This document shows, one piece after another, positions 46,722 through 56,622 of a DNA stretch of 64,000 nt. The position numbers were made by a program, and so were the translations under genes. The notes below the pieces were generated by a model. It did not search any database, had not been told where the DNA came from, and worked only from the letters and a program-made list of their open reading frames with translations. The DNA is from Cannabis sativa (taxonomy: Eukaryota; Streptophyta; Magnoliopsida; Rosales; Cannabaceae): NCBI RefSeq assembly GCF_029168945.1, contig NC_083610.1, forward strand, positions 71,477,580 through 71,541,579, read 5' to 3'. Within the stretch, counting starts at the first letter, position 1, and each line of letters starts with the position of its first letter.

Positions 46722-49601
46722 GTTTTTCCACCTACAAACACCTCTCAAACACAAGAAAATGTTGCTCAAACTAGTCAAGCTTCAGATGATAACTGGTATC
46801 CAGACTCTGGAGCAACAACACACTGCACTCCAAATGGTCAGAACCTGATGACACCAGCGAATTGTGAGGGACCAGATCAGCTATATGTTGGCAATGGCAC
46901 TGGCCTTCTTGTTTCTCAAATGGGTAACTCATTTATACTCTTAGATACATGCTCAAAACCTCTAGCTTTAAATCATTCGCTTCATGTACCTGAAATCACC
47001 AAAAACCTCCTTAGTGTGTCTAAGTTTGAAGCTGACAATAATGTCTATTTTGTGTTTTACCCTGATTTCTATTTTGTGAAGGACCAGGTGAGCAATACAA
47101 CTCTGCTGACTGGGAGACATCACAATGGCCTATATACTTTTTATTCGAGTCGAATTCAATTATCTGCCTCTCCAACACCCTGTAGCAGTTCTAATTCCAC
47201 ACCCCTGCACTATACAAACACAGCCACCACCACACAATCTCAGCATGTTAATTTCAGTCTATGTGTCAAATGTAAAGCTCCTACTAATGAGTATGAGCTG
47301 TGGCATAATCGTTTAGGACATCCCTCTGAACAGATTGTCAAAAATGTACTCTCAAAATGTAACATTTCTAATGTGAATAAAACTCCAAATTCAGTTTGTT
47401 CATCTTGTTGTTTAGGAAAAATCCATAAATTTCCCTTTCCAAAGTCATCTGACTCTTGCTATAGTGCACCTTTACAGCTTGTCCATTATGATTTATGGGG
47501 TCCATCTTTCACTACATCTCACAATGATTATAAGTACTATATACATTTCATTGATGCATACTCAAGATTCACATGGTTGTACTTACTTAAAACTAAATCT
47601 GATGCTATTAAGGCATTTCACATTTTTAAAACTGAGGTAGAGCTTCAATTAGGAACCAAAATTAAGGTCTTTCAATCGGATTGGGGAGGGGAATATAGGT
47701 CATTCACACAGTCTCTTCAAGAGGCTGGTATTATTCACAGAAAACCATGTCCCACAACCCATGAACAAAATGGAATTGCTGAAAGAAAACACAGGCATAT
47801 AGTGGAAAATGGCCTAACTCTCTTAGCTCAAGCCAACCTACCTTTAAAATATTGGGATGAGGCTTTTAGGACAGCTATCTACCTATACAACAGACTTCCA
47901 ACACCTGTTCTGTCTCTTAAATCACCAATCGAAGTCTTGTTTAACATTACACCTGATTACTCTTCTCTTAAAGTTTTTGGTTGTACATGTTTTCCCAATA
48001 TTCGACCATACAACAAGCACAAGCTTGAGTATCGATCTTCTCCTTGCACTTTCATTGGCTATAGCTTGAACCATAAAGGTTACAAATGTCTTGACCCATC
48101 TGGTAGGCTATACATCTCTAGAGATGTTATCTTTGATGAATCCACATTTCCACATCAGCATTTAAATTCCACCACTTCCCAATCTCACAAACAAGAGTCT
48201 GGCATCTCTAGCAAAATTCCTATTTCTCAGTGTCGTTATAATGTTGATCTATTATTTCCCACTAATGCTACTACTGATCCTCCTTCTTTCTCAATTACAT
48301 CTGCATCTGGTGACAATGTTTCGGTTGAGAGAGATGGAGATCAAAATTTTCAGGGCACCAGCACAATAGCTATCTCAAGGAATTTGGTTCCAACAATGCA
48401 TGCTGCTTCTCCTGAACCAGATAGCCATTCTCAATCATCTGCAGCTATTGCTCCTACTCCTGACACTCAGTCTGCACCAGCTCCTGTTCCTACTGCTGCT
48501 GCATCTAATAATGCTCCTACAGCTATAATAGCTCATATCAATTCCCATTCTATGCAAACAAGAGCTAAAAGTGGCATCAAGAAGCCTAAGGTCTATTTGA
48601 CTACTCAAGTTCCAACCACTTTGAAGCAGGCTTTACAAAACTTACAGTGGAATAATGCAATGGCTGAAGAGATTCTAGCTCTCAAGAAAAATAGAACCTA
48701 TACTCTAATCAGGTTACCACCTGGAAGAACTGCCATTGGATGCAAGGGGGTCTATATAATCAAAGAGAATCCTGATGGGAGTGTATCAAAGCTCAAAGCC
48801 AGACTTGTTGCTAAAGGTTTTCACCAACAACCTGGTTTTGACTTTACAGAATCATTTAGCCCTGTTGTTAAGCCTGTAACCATCAGGGTTGTTCTCACTC
48901 TAGCTCTTTCCAAAGGTTGGAAAATCAAGCAACTAGATGTCAACAATGCCTTTTTAAATGGGGATTTACAGGAAGAAGTTTATATGCTTCAACCACCTGG
49001 TTTTGAGAGTCATGAATCTCCTGAATTGGTTTGCAAACTTCACAAAGCTCTTTATGGCCTCAAACAAGCTCCTCGAGCTTGGTTTGACAAGTTGCATCAC
49101 TGCCTTCTGTCACTAGGATTTGTTTCATCAAAGTCTGACCATAGTCTCTTTATAAGGCATACACCCTTGTCCATGACAGTTATTCTTATCTATGTTGATG
49201 ATATTATCATCACAGGCAGTGACCCCAAGCTTATCTCATACTACACTGTTGCCTTAAATGCCAAATTCTCTCTAAAAGACCTGGGGGATCTTCATTATTT
49301 TCTTGGAATCGAGGTAACTTCATCCTCCACTGGATTGCATCTCTCTCAGGCCAAGTACATAAAGGATCTGTTGCATAAGGCAGATATGGATGCTGCAAAA
49401 CCTTCCAACACACCTACGGTCAGCAACCTCAAATTATCTGCATATGGAAGTCCCCCAGTAGACAATCCTCAGCAATATCGATCTGTAGTTAGAGCTCTAC
49501 AGTATCTTGTAATCACACAACCTGAGATTTCTTTTAGTGTAAATAAGGTATGTCAGTTCATGGCAAATCCCTTACAGTCTCACTGGCAAGCAGTAAAATG
49601 A
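46722..49601 (+). CDS. Protease-integrase-reverse transcriptase of copia D
   Basis: The frame is open from 46722 to a TGA at 49599-49601; its first ATG is at 46848, inside the protease. Order: protease WYPDSGATTH (about 46797); integrase HHCC (WHNRLGHP, CSSCCLGK) and catalytic core (YDLWGPS, FIDAYSRFTW, QSDWGGEY, EQNGIAERKHR); integrase C-terminus (KVFGCTCFPN); a variable linker; reverse transcriptase ([45 protein letters not shown], intact LIYVDDIIITG). In the GCKWVY motif the Trp is Gly (GCKGVY). The frame ends after SHWQAVK, where RNase H should begin. Confidence 0.92.
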   Translation, partial: VFPPTNTSQTQENVAQTSQASDDNWYPDSGATTHCTPNGQNLMTPANCEGPDQLYVGNGTGLLVSQMGNSFILLDTCSKPLALNHSLHVPEITKNLLSVSKFEADNNVYFVFYPDFYFVKDQVSNTTLLTGRHHNGLYTFYSSRIQLSASPTPCSSSNSTPLHYTNTATTTQSQHVNFSLCVKCKAPTNEYELWHNRLGHPSEQIVKNVLSKCNISNVNKTPNSVCSSCCLGKIHKFPFPKSSDSCYSAPLQLVHYDLWGPSFTTSHNDYKYYIHFIDAYSRFTWLYLLKTKSDAIKAFHIFKTEVELQLGTKIKVFQSDWGGEYRSFTQSLQEAGIIHRKPCPTTHEQNGIAERKHRHIVENGLTLLAQANLPLKYWDEAFRTAIYLYNRLPTPVLSLKSPIEVLFNITPDYSSLKVFGCTCFPNIRPYNKHKLEYRSSPCTFIGYSLNHKGYKCLDPSGRLYISRDVIFDESTFPHQHLNSTTSQSHKQESGISSKIPISQCRYNVDLLFPTNATTDPPSFSITSASGDNVSVERDGDQNFQGTSTIAISRNLVPTMHAASPEPDSHSQSSAAIAPTPDTQSAPAPVPTAAASNNAPTAIIAHINSHSMQTRAKSGIKKPKVYLTTQVPTTLKQALQNLQWNNAMAEEILALKKNRTYTLIRLPPGRTAIGCKGVYIIKENPDGSVSKLKARLVAKGFHQQPGFDFTESFSPVVKPVTIRVVLTLALSKGWKIKQLDVNNAFLNGDLQEEVYMLQPPGFESHESPELVCKLHKALYGLKQAPRAWFDKLHHCLLSLGFVSSKSDHSLFIRHTPLSMTVILIYVDDIIITGSDPKLISYYTVALNAKFSLKDLGDLHYFLGIEVTSSSTGLHLSQAKYIKDLLHKADMDAAKPSNTPTVSNLKLSAYGSPPVDNPQQYRSVVRALQYLVITQPEISFSVNKVCQFMANPLQSHWQAVK

Positions 49602-50140
49602 ATCCTAAGATACCTTAGTGGCACAATCGATTATGGTCTTCATCTTCACAAACCAAAGATCCTTGAACTAACAGCATTTTGTGATGCTGACTGGGCCACT
49701 GACCCTGATGACAGGCGTTTAACATCTGGGTTTGCTATATTTTTTGGCTCAAATCCTATTGCCTTGCAGTGCAAGAAGCAGAACACTGTATCAAGGAGTA
49801 GCACTGAAGCTGAATTCAGAAGCCTCGCCCAAACAGTTACTGAACTCACTTGGTTACACTCTCTCTTTATAGAACTGCATATTCAGCTTCCCCAACCTCC
49901 TGTTGTCTAGTGTGACAACTTAAGCACAATTCTTCTTACAACAAATCCAGTGTTGCATGCTCGAACTAAACACATCGAGCTAGACCCTTATTTTGTCCGA
50001 GAGAAAATTCTACATTAGCAAGTTCAAGTCAAGCATGTTCCAGCCTTTGATCAACTTGCTGATGGCCTAACCAAACCAATTCTAGCCAAGTCTTCTCTTA
50101 TTTCAGACACAAACTCAGTATTGGTAGTCCTACCAATTCT
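49602..50140 (+). pseudogene. RNase H of copia D
   Basis: Directly continues the pol frame after the TGA: ILRYLSGTIDYGLHLHKP, FCDADWATDPDDRR, VSRSSTEAEFRSLAQ, KHIELDPYFVREKIL, DQLADGLTKPI. Two more TAG stops occur (in PPVV*CDN and ILH*QVQ). All three nonsense changes are C-to-T or G-to-A. Confidence 0.88.
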
Positions 50141-50155
50141 AAGTTTGAGGGGGCG
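50140..50155 (+). other. Polypurine tract of D
   Basis: AAGTTTGAGGGGGCG directly before the 3' LTR, the usual plus-strand primer of plant copia elements. Confidence 0.85.
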
Positions 50156-50447
50156 TGTAAGGACAGTTATGACAGTTAGGTGTAACAGTCATTCTGTTGT
50201 GTCTGTTAAGTTGGTTAGTGGTTAACTTCGGTTAACATGTTTTCTAGTCTTTTACTGGTTTTGGTTAGTGTATTGGTTAAGTGCCTTTGGTTCTTGTTAA
50301 ATATAAGTCTTGTATCAAGTGTGCTTAATCAATAAAGAGTTCTTTCTCTCTTTCTCTCTTTCTTCCTCTTTCTCTATGTTCTTCTTTCCTTCTCTTTCTG
50401 TTACTTTCCTAATGCTGCAATGTCTAGAAGACTTAACCAATCCAACA
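50156..50447 (+). repeat. 3' LTR of copia D
   Basis: 292 bp, four substitutions from the 5' LTR (near 50180, 50187, 50299, 50376). Followed by TSD GTTAC. Confidence 0.95.
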
Positions 50448-50636
50448 GTTACATTTTCTATATTTGTTCGTGTTAAAAACTGTCTTAAAATTGGTTATAT
50501 TAAAAAAAAATGAAAATTGAGCTTCCGGTCCTATTTTTATTATTTTAGAAAATATAAGATTTATTTTGTCATTAAGAAAACAGAGAGTCCAATTGGTAAC
50601 TTTTGTAAAACACAGAGTCCAAAATAGTATTTACCC
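50448..50636. mobile_element. MITE M3, right part
   Basis: The inverted counterpart of the left part; the opposite strand starts GGGTAAATACTATTTTGGAC. Followed by AACAATAAAA (50637-50646). Without D the MITE would be about 360 bp. Confidence 0.8.
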
Positions 50637-51406
50637 AACAATAAAACTAAAATGAGAGAGAAATCAATCTGATAAAATAGCCTTCAACAATGATTAGTTT
50701 CTTTATTTAATCTCCAAAGTGATTTTACAATACGTGACAAGAGAGATTAGCCTAGCACCATTACAATTTAGTTCACATGAGAGATATTGATCAAATACAC
50801 AATGAACTCTTTTAACACCCTCTCCAACTCTCTCATATTACACTTTTAAGTTTAGTACCAAAATGAATAGTAGTGATATGCTTCTCTTTATAGTACTCGG
50901 ACTAACACACTAGAAAATATAATAGAAAATGGGATATTGGCGGCTAAACCACCTGAACTTTACGGTTTGTAACAGATAATCACAAAAATTAAAATTTTGG
51001 CGGCATAACTACCTAAACCCTGGTTCCGTTTTGCTCTGTATATCTCCGTCCAAAAATCACAGTTAAGTGCCACGGTGGACTGTCCACATGTACACCCTTA
51101 TACACGTGGCAAATTTTTAGTGGTCCATGTAATATTAGAATTAAAAAATAATTATAAATATTTAATAAAATTAAAAAATCAATTTTTTTTTTAATAATTT
51201 ATATATTAAAAAAATAGTTTAAAATATTTTTAAAAAATAATTAATATTTTTAAAAAATAATTAATATTTTTTCTTCTTCTTCTTCTTTTTCTTTCGTTTT
51301 CTTCTTCATCTTTCTTCTTCTTCCTTTTCTTCTTCGTTTTTTTATTCCAGAAATCAAACCCCCAAAAAAGGAGGAAAACCTAGAAATCAGATCTGGGTTG
51401 ACTCAA

Positions 51407-51765
51407 CAATAACCTTTAATGTCGGCATTGTTAACCAAAGCATTAATCCGCCCAAACGCCTCCCAAGCCCTCTGCACAGATTTCTCTATTGTGGGTCCAT
51501 CGACGCACACATCAAGCTCGACTGCCATAGCTCTGACGCTACTCGAAGAAGAGGACGAAGTTGACAGAGCAAGGCTTTTAATTTCGTCACTCAGGGACTT
51601 AAGGCGATCAACGCGACGAGCGGCAGCTACGACGCGACAACCGACTATAGCGAGATCGACACAAAAGTCGCGACTTAGACCAGAGGAGGCGCCGGTCACC
51701 ATCACCACCTTCCCTTGAAGGTCCAGCCAAGGCTCCATGTCGTCCAACAATACTTTGCTCGCCAT
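51407..51765 (-). pseudogene. Captured N-terminal fragment of an SDR (FabG-like) oxidoreductase
   Basis: From the ATG at 51765 the protein begins [20 protein letters not shown]. It contains the NADP-binding motif TGASSGLS (usual last residue Gly) and [15 protein letters not shown], then VELDV and LVNNAD (usual NNAG). This is the Rossmann N-terminal half of a plant short-chain dehydrogenase similar to the At3g55290 group. The catalytic SxxxYxxxK region is absent. The frame ends with KGYC and a stop beside the inverted repeat. Two key Gly changes (to Ser and Asp) suggest loss of constraint after capture. Confidence 0.87.
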
Positions 51766-51817
51766 AGCGAAACTTTTTACTGAGACGCGAAACTGTGAGG
51801 ACGACAAAACAAAGGAC

Positions 51818-51832
51818 CATATATTTATAGAG
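51818..51832 (-). promoter_or_regulatory. TATA box captured with the SDR fragment
   Basis: The minus strand has CTCTATAAATATATG about 55-65 bp upstream of the SDR ATG. It is probably the donor gene's core promoter, copied together with the first exon. Confidence 0.55.
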
Positions 51833-51918
51833 AGCAATGCTGGTTAAATTAACGGAAAACCTAATGGGAGTATGGGACCACAGTATAACTACCAAAGGTA
51901 AATTTAAGTTTCTATGCT

Positions 51919-52143
51919 TTAAAGTGCACTCATATTAAACACAAGATGAAGAATGCATATATGCAAAAAGGCCAAAGTTATAATCCTCCAATGGTGCCCT
52001 TCAATGGCGTTTTCATAACTCAAGCCCACATGGGAATACCCAATGTTTTTCTTCTGAATGTAGAACCAGATTGCACTGCATAGTTCTATGATACAGCTTG
52101 TGGCTGGCTTTTCGAAAAGCTCATAAATCAAAGGCCTTCCCAT
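51919..52143 (-). pseudogene. Captured N-terminal fragment of a rhomboid-like protease (RBL13-like)
   Basis: 74 codons: [20 protein letters not shown], then [40 protein letters not shown] and VFNMSAL followed by a stop. EGHHWR and HL.FNM.AL are rhomboid signatures preceding the catalytic Ser and His domains, which are missing. It resembles the first exon of the plant RBL13-type rhomboid, an intramembrane serine protease. A separate host gene must have supplied it; it lies upstream (minus strand) of the SDR fragment, so one minus transcript could join them. Confidence 0.85.
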
Positions 52144-52865
52144 TTATTCCACCCTTCGTTCACAAAATCTTTACTGACTCTCCACAATTCTTTGAGGTCG
52201 ATTACGGAAATTCAATACAATAGACCTATGATGTCGTTTCTCTGTTGTTCTATCTTATATGCATTCATATTAGGGTACTGTACTTTCATTTTAGTATCCA
52301 AGTTTCGTGTTTATTTATTGGTAAGAGGATTGCTTAAATGTAGGCAATATCACAGATCTAGGTTTATTTAATACTTAGAGGAGTTCTTGAGTCAACCCAG
52401 ATCTGATTTCTAGGTTTTCTCCTTTTTTGGGAGGTTTGATTTTAAAAAAAAAAACGAAGATGAAGAAAGATGAAGAAGAAAAAGAAAGAAAAAGAAGAAG
52501 AAGAAGAAGAAAATATTAATTATTTTTTTTCTATTTTTTAAATATTTTAAACTATTTTTTTAATATATAAATTATTAAAAAAAATTCTGATTTTTTAATT
52601 TTTTTTTAAATATTTATAATTATTTTTTAAAACTAATATTACGTGGACCACTAAAAATTTGCCACGTGTACAAGGGTGTACACGTGGACAGTCCACCATG
52701 GCACTTTACTGTAATATTTGGATGGAGGTGTACAGAGCAAAACGGAACCAGGGTTTAGGTAGTTATACTGCCAAAATTTCGATTTTTGTGGTTATCTGTT
52801 ACAAACCGTAAAGTTCAGTTAGTTTAGCCGCCAATATCCTATAGAAAATTAACTTTTAAGATGCA

Positions 52866-53830
52866 ACTACTAATTGCCTAGACATGTCAGCAAGACATGT
52901 AGATATATAAATTTGTCCATGTAGTTGAATCGCACAACAAATTAACCTTAATTTAGTTACTACAACAATTGGCAGATGGTGACAAATAAAATTCATAAAA
53001 ACTATTCATAATAACTATAAATTTCATCAACACTTCAATGTTGAGGAGTTTGAGACAATGTTTAAACTTATGTAAGGTCATACTTTTGGTCAACATATCA
53101 ATAGCATTGTCACAATGTTGACGTTTTTCGCTTGAACTTGACCTTTTTGGCAACATTGTTTCTTATAAAATGATACTTGATGTCTATATGATTTGTTCTT
53201 TCATGCATCGTAGGGTTTTTAAACAGATGTAGAGCACTTCGATTATCATAGAAGATGTCCACACTTTCTTCCTTGAAACCAATCTCTTGAGTTAAACCCT
53301 TCAACTAGAGAGCTTCTTTGAAGGCTTCAGTTATTGCCATGTACTCAGCTTCAAATTTGAGAGAGCAACTACCTTTTGCATAGTAGATTTCCAACTCATT
53401 GTGTTTCTACACACATAAAACACTAAACCGGTGAGTGATTTTCTTGTGTCTATATTGGCTTCATAATCATTGCCAACATAGCCATAGACTTCATCTTGTT
53501 GATCTGATTTTCTTCCAAAAACAAGTCCTAAATATTTTGTCCCTTAGACATCTCTCAAAATCCATTTGAAAGCTTTCTAATGATCCTCTCCAAGATCAAT
53601 CATGTACTTACTAACAACACTTAAGGCATATGCTAGATTTGGTATAGTACAAACCATAGAATAGAACAAGTTGCCTACACTGTTAGTATAAGGTACCTTC
53701 ACCTAGATGTCTTTCTATATCAACAATCTGAATTGAGATTACTTGCATCGAATAACAAGCATCAGTGAATCTTTCTAGTAATCGTTGATTGAAGATTTCA
53801 TAACTTTAATATATTGTTGACTATTTTATA
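52866..53830 (-). pseudogene. Copia reverse transcriptase/RNase H relic
   Basis: On the minus strand: VPYTNSVGNLFYSMVCT, YALSVVSKYM, VYGYVGNDYEANIDTRKSLT, then LKGLTQEIGFKEES and DIFYDNRSALHLFKNPTMHE, ending RTNHIDIKYHFIRNNV. Frameshifts and stops throughout. The first 80 bp (52866-52945) recur at 58380-58460 and may be LTR sequence. Confidence 0.8.
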
Positions 53831-53929
53831 CTTGACCAGTGATCTTAGTTCTTCATACAATACAAGTCACAACCTCATATATGAATAAAAAATTTTCTGA
53901 AACTCAGTGTTTTGCAAAAAAATAATTTA

Positions 53930-54260
53930 TTTCTCCAATAACTGTAATTTATGTTGTTGCATCCTCCCAAAATGAGACTTAGAAAAGTCATCTCTCGAAG
54001 ATTCGCACTTCTTCAAAACTTCTCTTGAACTTATTTTATGAACAACAAGAGAACAAAAACAAAGACATAAAAAACCTAATGGTACACGCTAGGTTTTTAC
54101 ATAAGAAAACACTCTTTTCACAAAGATAGACATGAAAATATGAAACTATAAGAGATAAAAAGTTTGGTTGCTCTCCAGGTTCTATTTACAATCAATGAAA
54201 CCCTAGAAACAACCACAAACATATTTTTACAGCTGTTAAAAATTGCTTTCCCTTTTTTTT
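53930..54260 (-). repeat. LTR-like relic, minus copy
   Basis: Reverse-complement match to 55490-55850: shared CATATTTTCAT.TCTATCTTTG, GTAAAAACCTAG, TTGTTCTCTTGTTGTTCAT and a CTTCG.GAGA series. Probably LTR sequence belonging with the copia relic beside it. Confidence 0.6.
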
Positions 54261-55004
54261 CTCTCAATTTACGAAAATTCAGAATATTAAAAAAATGTGA
54301 GTTTATTGGTTTCTTATTTTCATTTTTTAATTTTCAAATTTTAAAAAAAAGGGGAAACAATTTTGTTTTCTGATATTGGGTGGTTATTTGGTATTTAATG
54401 CTAACTTTCTATTTTGATTTAGTTATCCATTTTATTTTCCTCTATTTCCTTGTAGTTTAACAATTGTTTAGTTGTTTTTTTTCTCTCTACGACTAATTCT
54501 CTTATTCTTCTTGACATGTCTTTCTCTCTACTCTCCTACTTGTGTTATGCTCTTTAAATTTTCTCATCAGGCAAAGACAAAGAGCTTAGGTCGATCACGG
54601 AGGTCGGACAAAAACATGCTTTGTTTTCTTTCATCTTTGAGTTTTTTGGCTCTTGAGATAGACAAAAAGAAGGAGTAGTAAGTTTTAATTTTTAGTTTGT
54701 GAGTTCAACTCTGGATTATTTTTCCATGGAGAGTTGAGTTTGTTTTGTGTTGTTATTCTTTGGTTAAAAGTTAGCAATATTTTGTTATATTTTTTATGTG
54801 TTTCTTAGGGGGAGTTCTCTTCTTGAATTTGTGTTCTTGCTAGCTTTGTTTTGCAGAGTTATTTTTTAATTGAAAAATATTTTGATTAATTAACGTGCTA
54901 AAAGGTGAGATTGTAAAATCTTTTTTTAGCAATTTAGTTGTCATAATATTATTTAACTTATTTTGCATATTTAATAGAAACTAAATATTGATTTTATTTT
55001 AGGG
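54261..55004. other. Spacer
   Basis: T-rich sequence without supported features; short frames show no family signature. Confidence 0.5.
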
Positions 55005-55215
55005 GAATTACCCCATGTACTGTTTTTTAACTTTTTCTTTTTAAAATTTACGGTTTGGGTTTCTAAAGTGATTGCAGCGCTAGTTGCAATAGGGGTTTCT
55101 ATACGATTTTTTGTTGTAATTTAAGTTGCAGCGCTAGTTGCAATAGGGATTTCTATGTAGAATTCCGTAAAAATACAAAAAAAAAAAACTATTTTTAAGT
55201 GTAAAAATAAATAAG
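55005..55215 (+). repeat. Dispersed repeat, copy 2
   Basis: Same family as 19670-19895 in opposite orientation. Here two GTTGCAGCGCTAGTTGCAAT-type units are clear. Confidence 0.6.
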
Positions 55216-56016
55216 CCCATTTATCTTATCAATCAATGTTTATGAATAATTTGTTTTATTAGGAACATTTTTTATAGAAAAAAGGAATTTTTTTATGGAA
55301 AGTATTGAATATTATGTCTATTTACAGTAAAATTAGATTTGATTGATTCCTTGATTGATACTTTGAGTGTTACTATGTTATAGAAGATTTTGTGATTTTT
55401 TAGCCTGGAATTAAGGACAAAATTGTGATCTTAGCTTTATATGGAAAGTTTTAAAGATTTTGTCTGATCTGTCAGATTTTGTCGTTGTAGATTAGGGTTT
55501 ATTTTAGGAAGTATCTTACAGCTGTAAAAATGTGTTTGTGGCCGTCTCTAGAGTTTCTATAATTTATAAGTAGAACCTAGAGAGCTGCCAAATATTTTTA
55601 TCTCTTCTAGTTTCATATTTTCATATCTATCTTTGTGAGAAGAGTGTTTCTTTTGTAAAAACCTAGATTATTTTGCTAGGTTTTTGTGTCTTTATTTTGT
55701 TCTCTTGTTGTTCATAGAATAAGTTTAAGAGAAGCTTTGAGAAAGCGTGGGCCTTCGGGAGAAGATATTTCTAAGTCTTATTTCACGAGGAAATGAGCAT
55801 TTATCTTCGGGAGAAGATTTGTCAAAGACTCACTTCGGGAGGATGTGAGGACGCATCTGTAACGTCCCCGCTTCAAGCCTCCATTGGGTCCTTACACCCA
55901 CGGAATAATGGCTCTTATACACGAGTACATCACTCTGGCTGCTTTATGGACTGACGACTGACCCTACAGACCAACAAAAGTGTTTCCAGCATGCTTTGTC
56001 CTCACTCGCACACTTC

Positions 56017-56120
56017 TTGGGAAAACTTCCCAGGTGGTCACCCATCCTAAAATTGCCCCAAGCCAAGCACGCTTAACTGTGGAGTTCTTTCGAGTTGGGC
56101 TACCCAAAAACAAGATGCAC
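56017..56120 (-). ncRNA. 5S rRNA-like segment in the Cassandra 3' LTR
   Basis: The minus strand matches the 3' two-thirds of plant 5S rRNA: AACTCCACAGTTAAGCGTGC (box A region), TAGGATGGGTGACCACCTGG (box C region), GGGAAG. These are RNA polymerase III internal promoter elements. The 5' part of 5S is degraded. Confidence 0.85.
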
Positions 56121-56517
56121 CTTGTTGATATAGGTAGTACCAATCAATCCATTTAAGCTCTCTCTTCAAATGTGTAGTCACATACCCACACAGCCTCAGA
56201 ATCATCCCACTTGACCTTCCCCAGGCGATGTGGGATTGTACAACTTACCCGGTATTTCCCCTTACGGATCACGGGACTACTGACTGTTACAATCACCCCC
56301 CCTTACGGGGTTCGACGTCCTCGTCAACCACACTTCTGGCTGGGTCAAGGCTCTGATACCATTTGTAACGTCCCCGCTTCAAGCCTCCATTGGGTCCTTA
56401 CACCCACGGAATAATGGCTCTTATACACGAGTACATCACTCTAGCTGCTTCATGGACTGACGACTGACCCTACAGACCAACATGAGTGTTTCCAGCGTGC
56501 TTTGTCCTCACTCGCAC

Positions 56518-56622
56518 ACTTCCTGGGAAAACTTCCCAGGAGGTCACCCATCCTAAAGTTGCCCCAGGCCAAGCACGCTTAACTGTGGATTTCTTTCGAG
56601 ATGGGCTACCGAAAAACAAGGT
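56518..56622 (-). ncRNA. 5S rRNA-like segment in the Cassandra 5' LTR
   Basis: Same as the other LTR, with box C nearer the 5S consensus (GGGTGACCTCCTGGGAAG). Small differences from the other copy (for example GGATTTC for GGAGTTC) date the insertion. Confidence 0.85.

Larger units (their letters stand above)
35089..50447 (+). mobile_element. Ty1/copia retrotransposon D (hosting nested element E)
   Basis: 15.36 kb including the 10.26-kb nested element E; D alone is about 5.1 kb. Target-site duplication GTTAC (35084-35088 and 50448-50452). Its LTRs differ at four of 292 positions. Gag is disrupted by frameshifts, stops and E; most of pol remains open. D sits inside MITE M3, so the order of insertion was M3, then D, then E. 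Confidence 0.95.
50931..52840. mobile_element. Long-TIR Mutator-like element P2 with two captured gene fragments
   Basis: 1910 bp with an exact 9-bp duplication ATAGAAAAT (50922-50930 and 52841-52849). Inverted repeats are 50931-51406 and 52387-52840, beginning GGGATATTGGCGGCTAAACC. They include AAACCCTGGTTCCGTTTTGC, a GTCCA/ACACGTGGCAAATTTTTAG block and a pyrimidine-rich TTCTTC tract, and end AGATCTGGGTTGACTCAA. The 980-bp centre contains an SDR fragment and a rhomboid fragment, both on the minus strand, and no transposase. Related in layout to P1. Confidence 0.92.

Noticed and set aside
46204..46848. 214-codon frame overlapping D gag
   Set aside because: Out of frame with the gag homology (zinc knuckle and GLPSEYDTF are in another frame).
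56017..56622. Functional 5S rRNA genes
   Set aside because: Only the 3' two-thirds resemble 5S, and both copies sit at the same place in two LTRs with a primer binding site and polypurine tract, so they are Cassandra LTRs.
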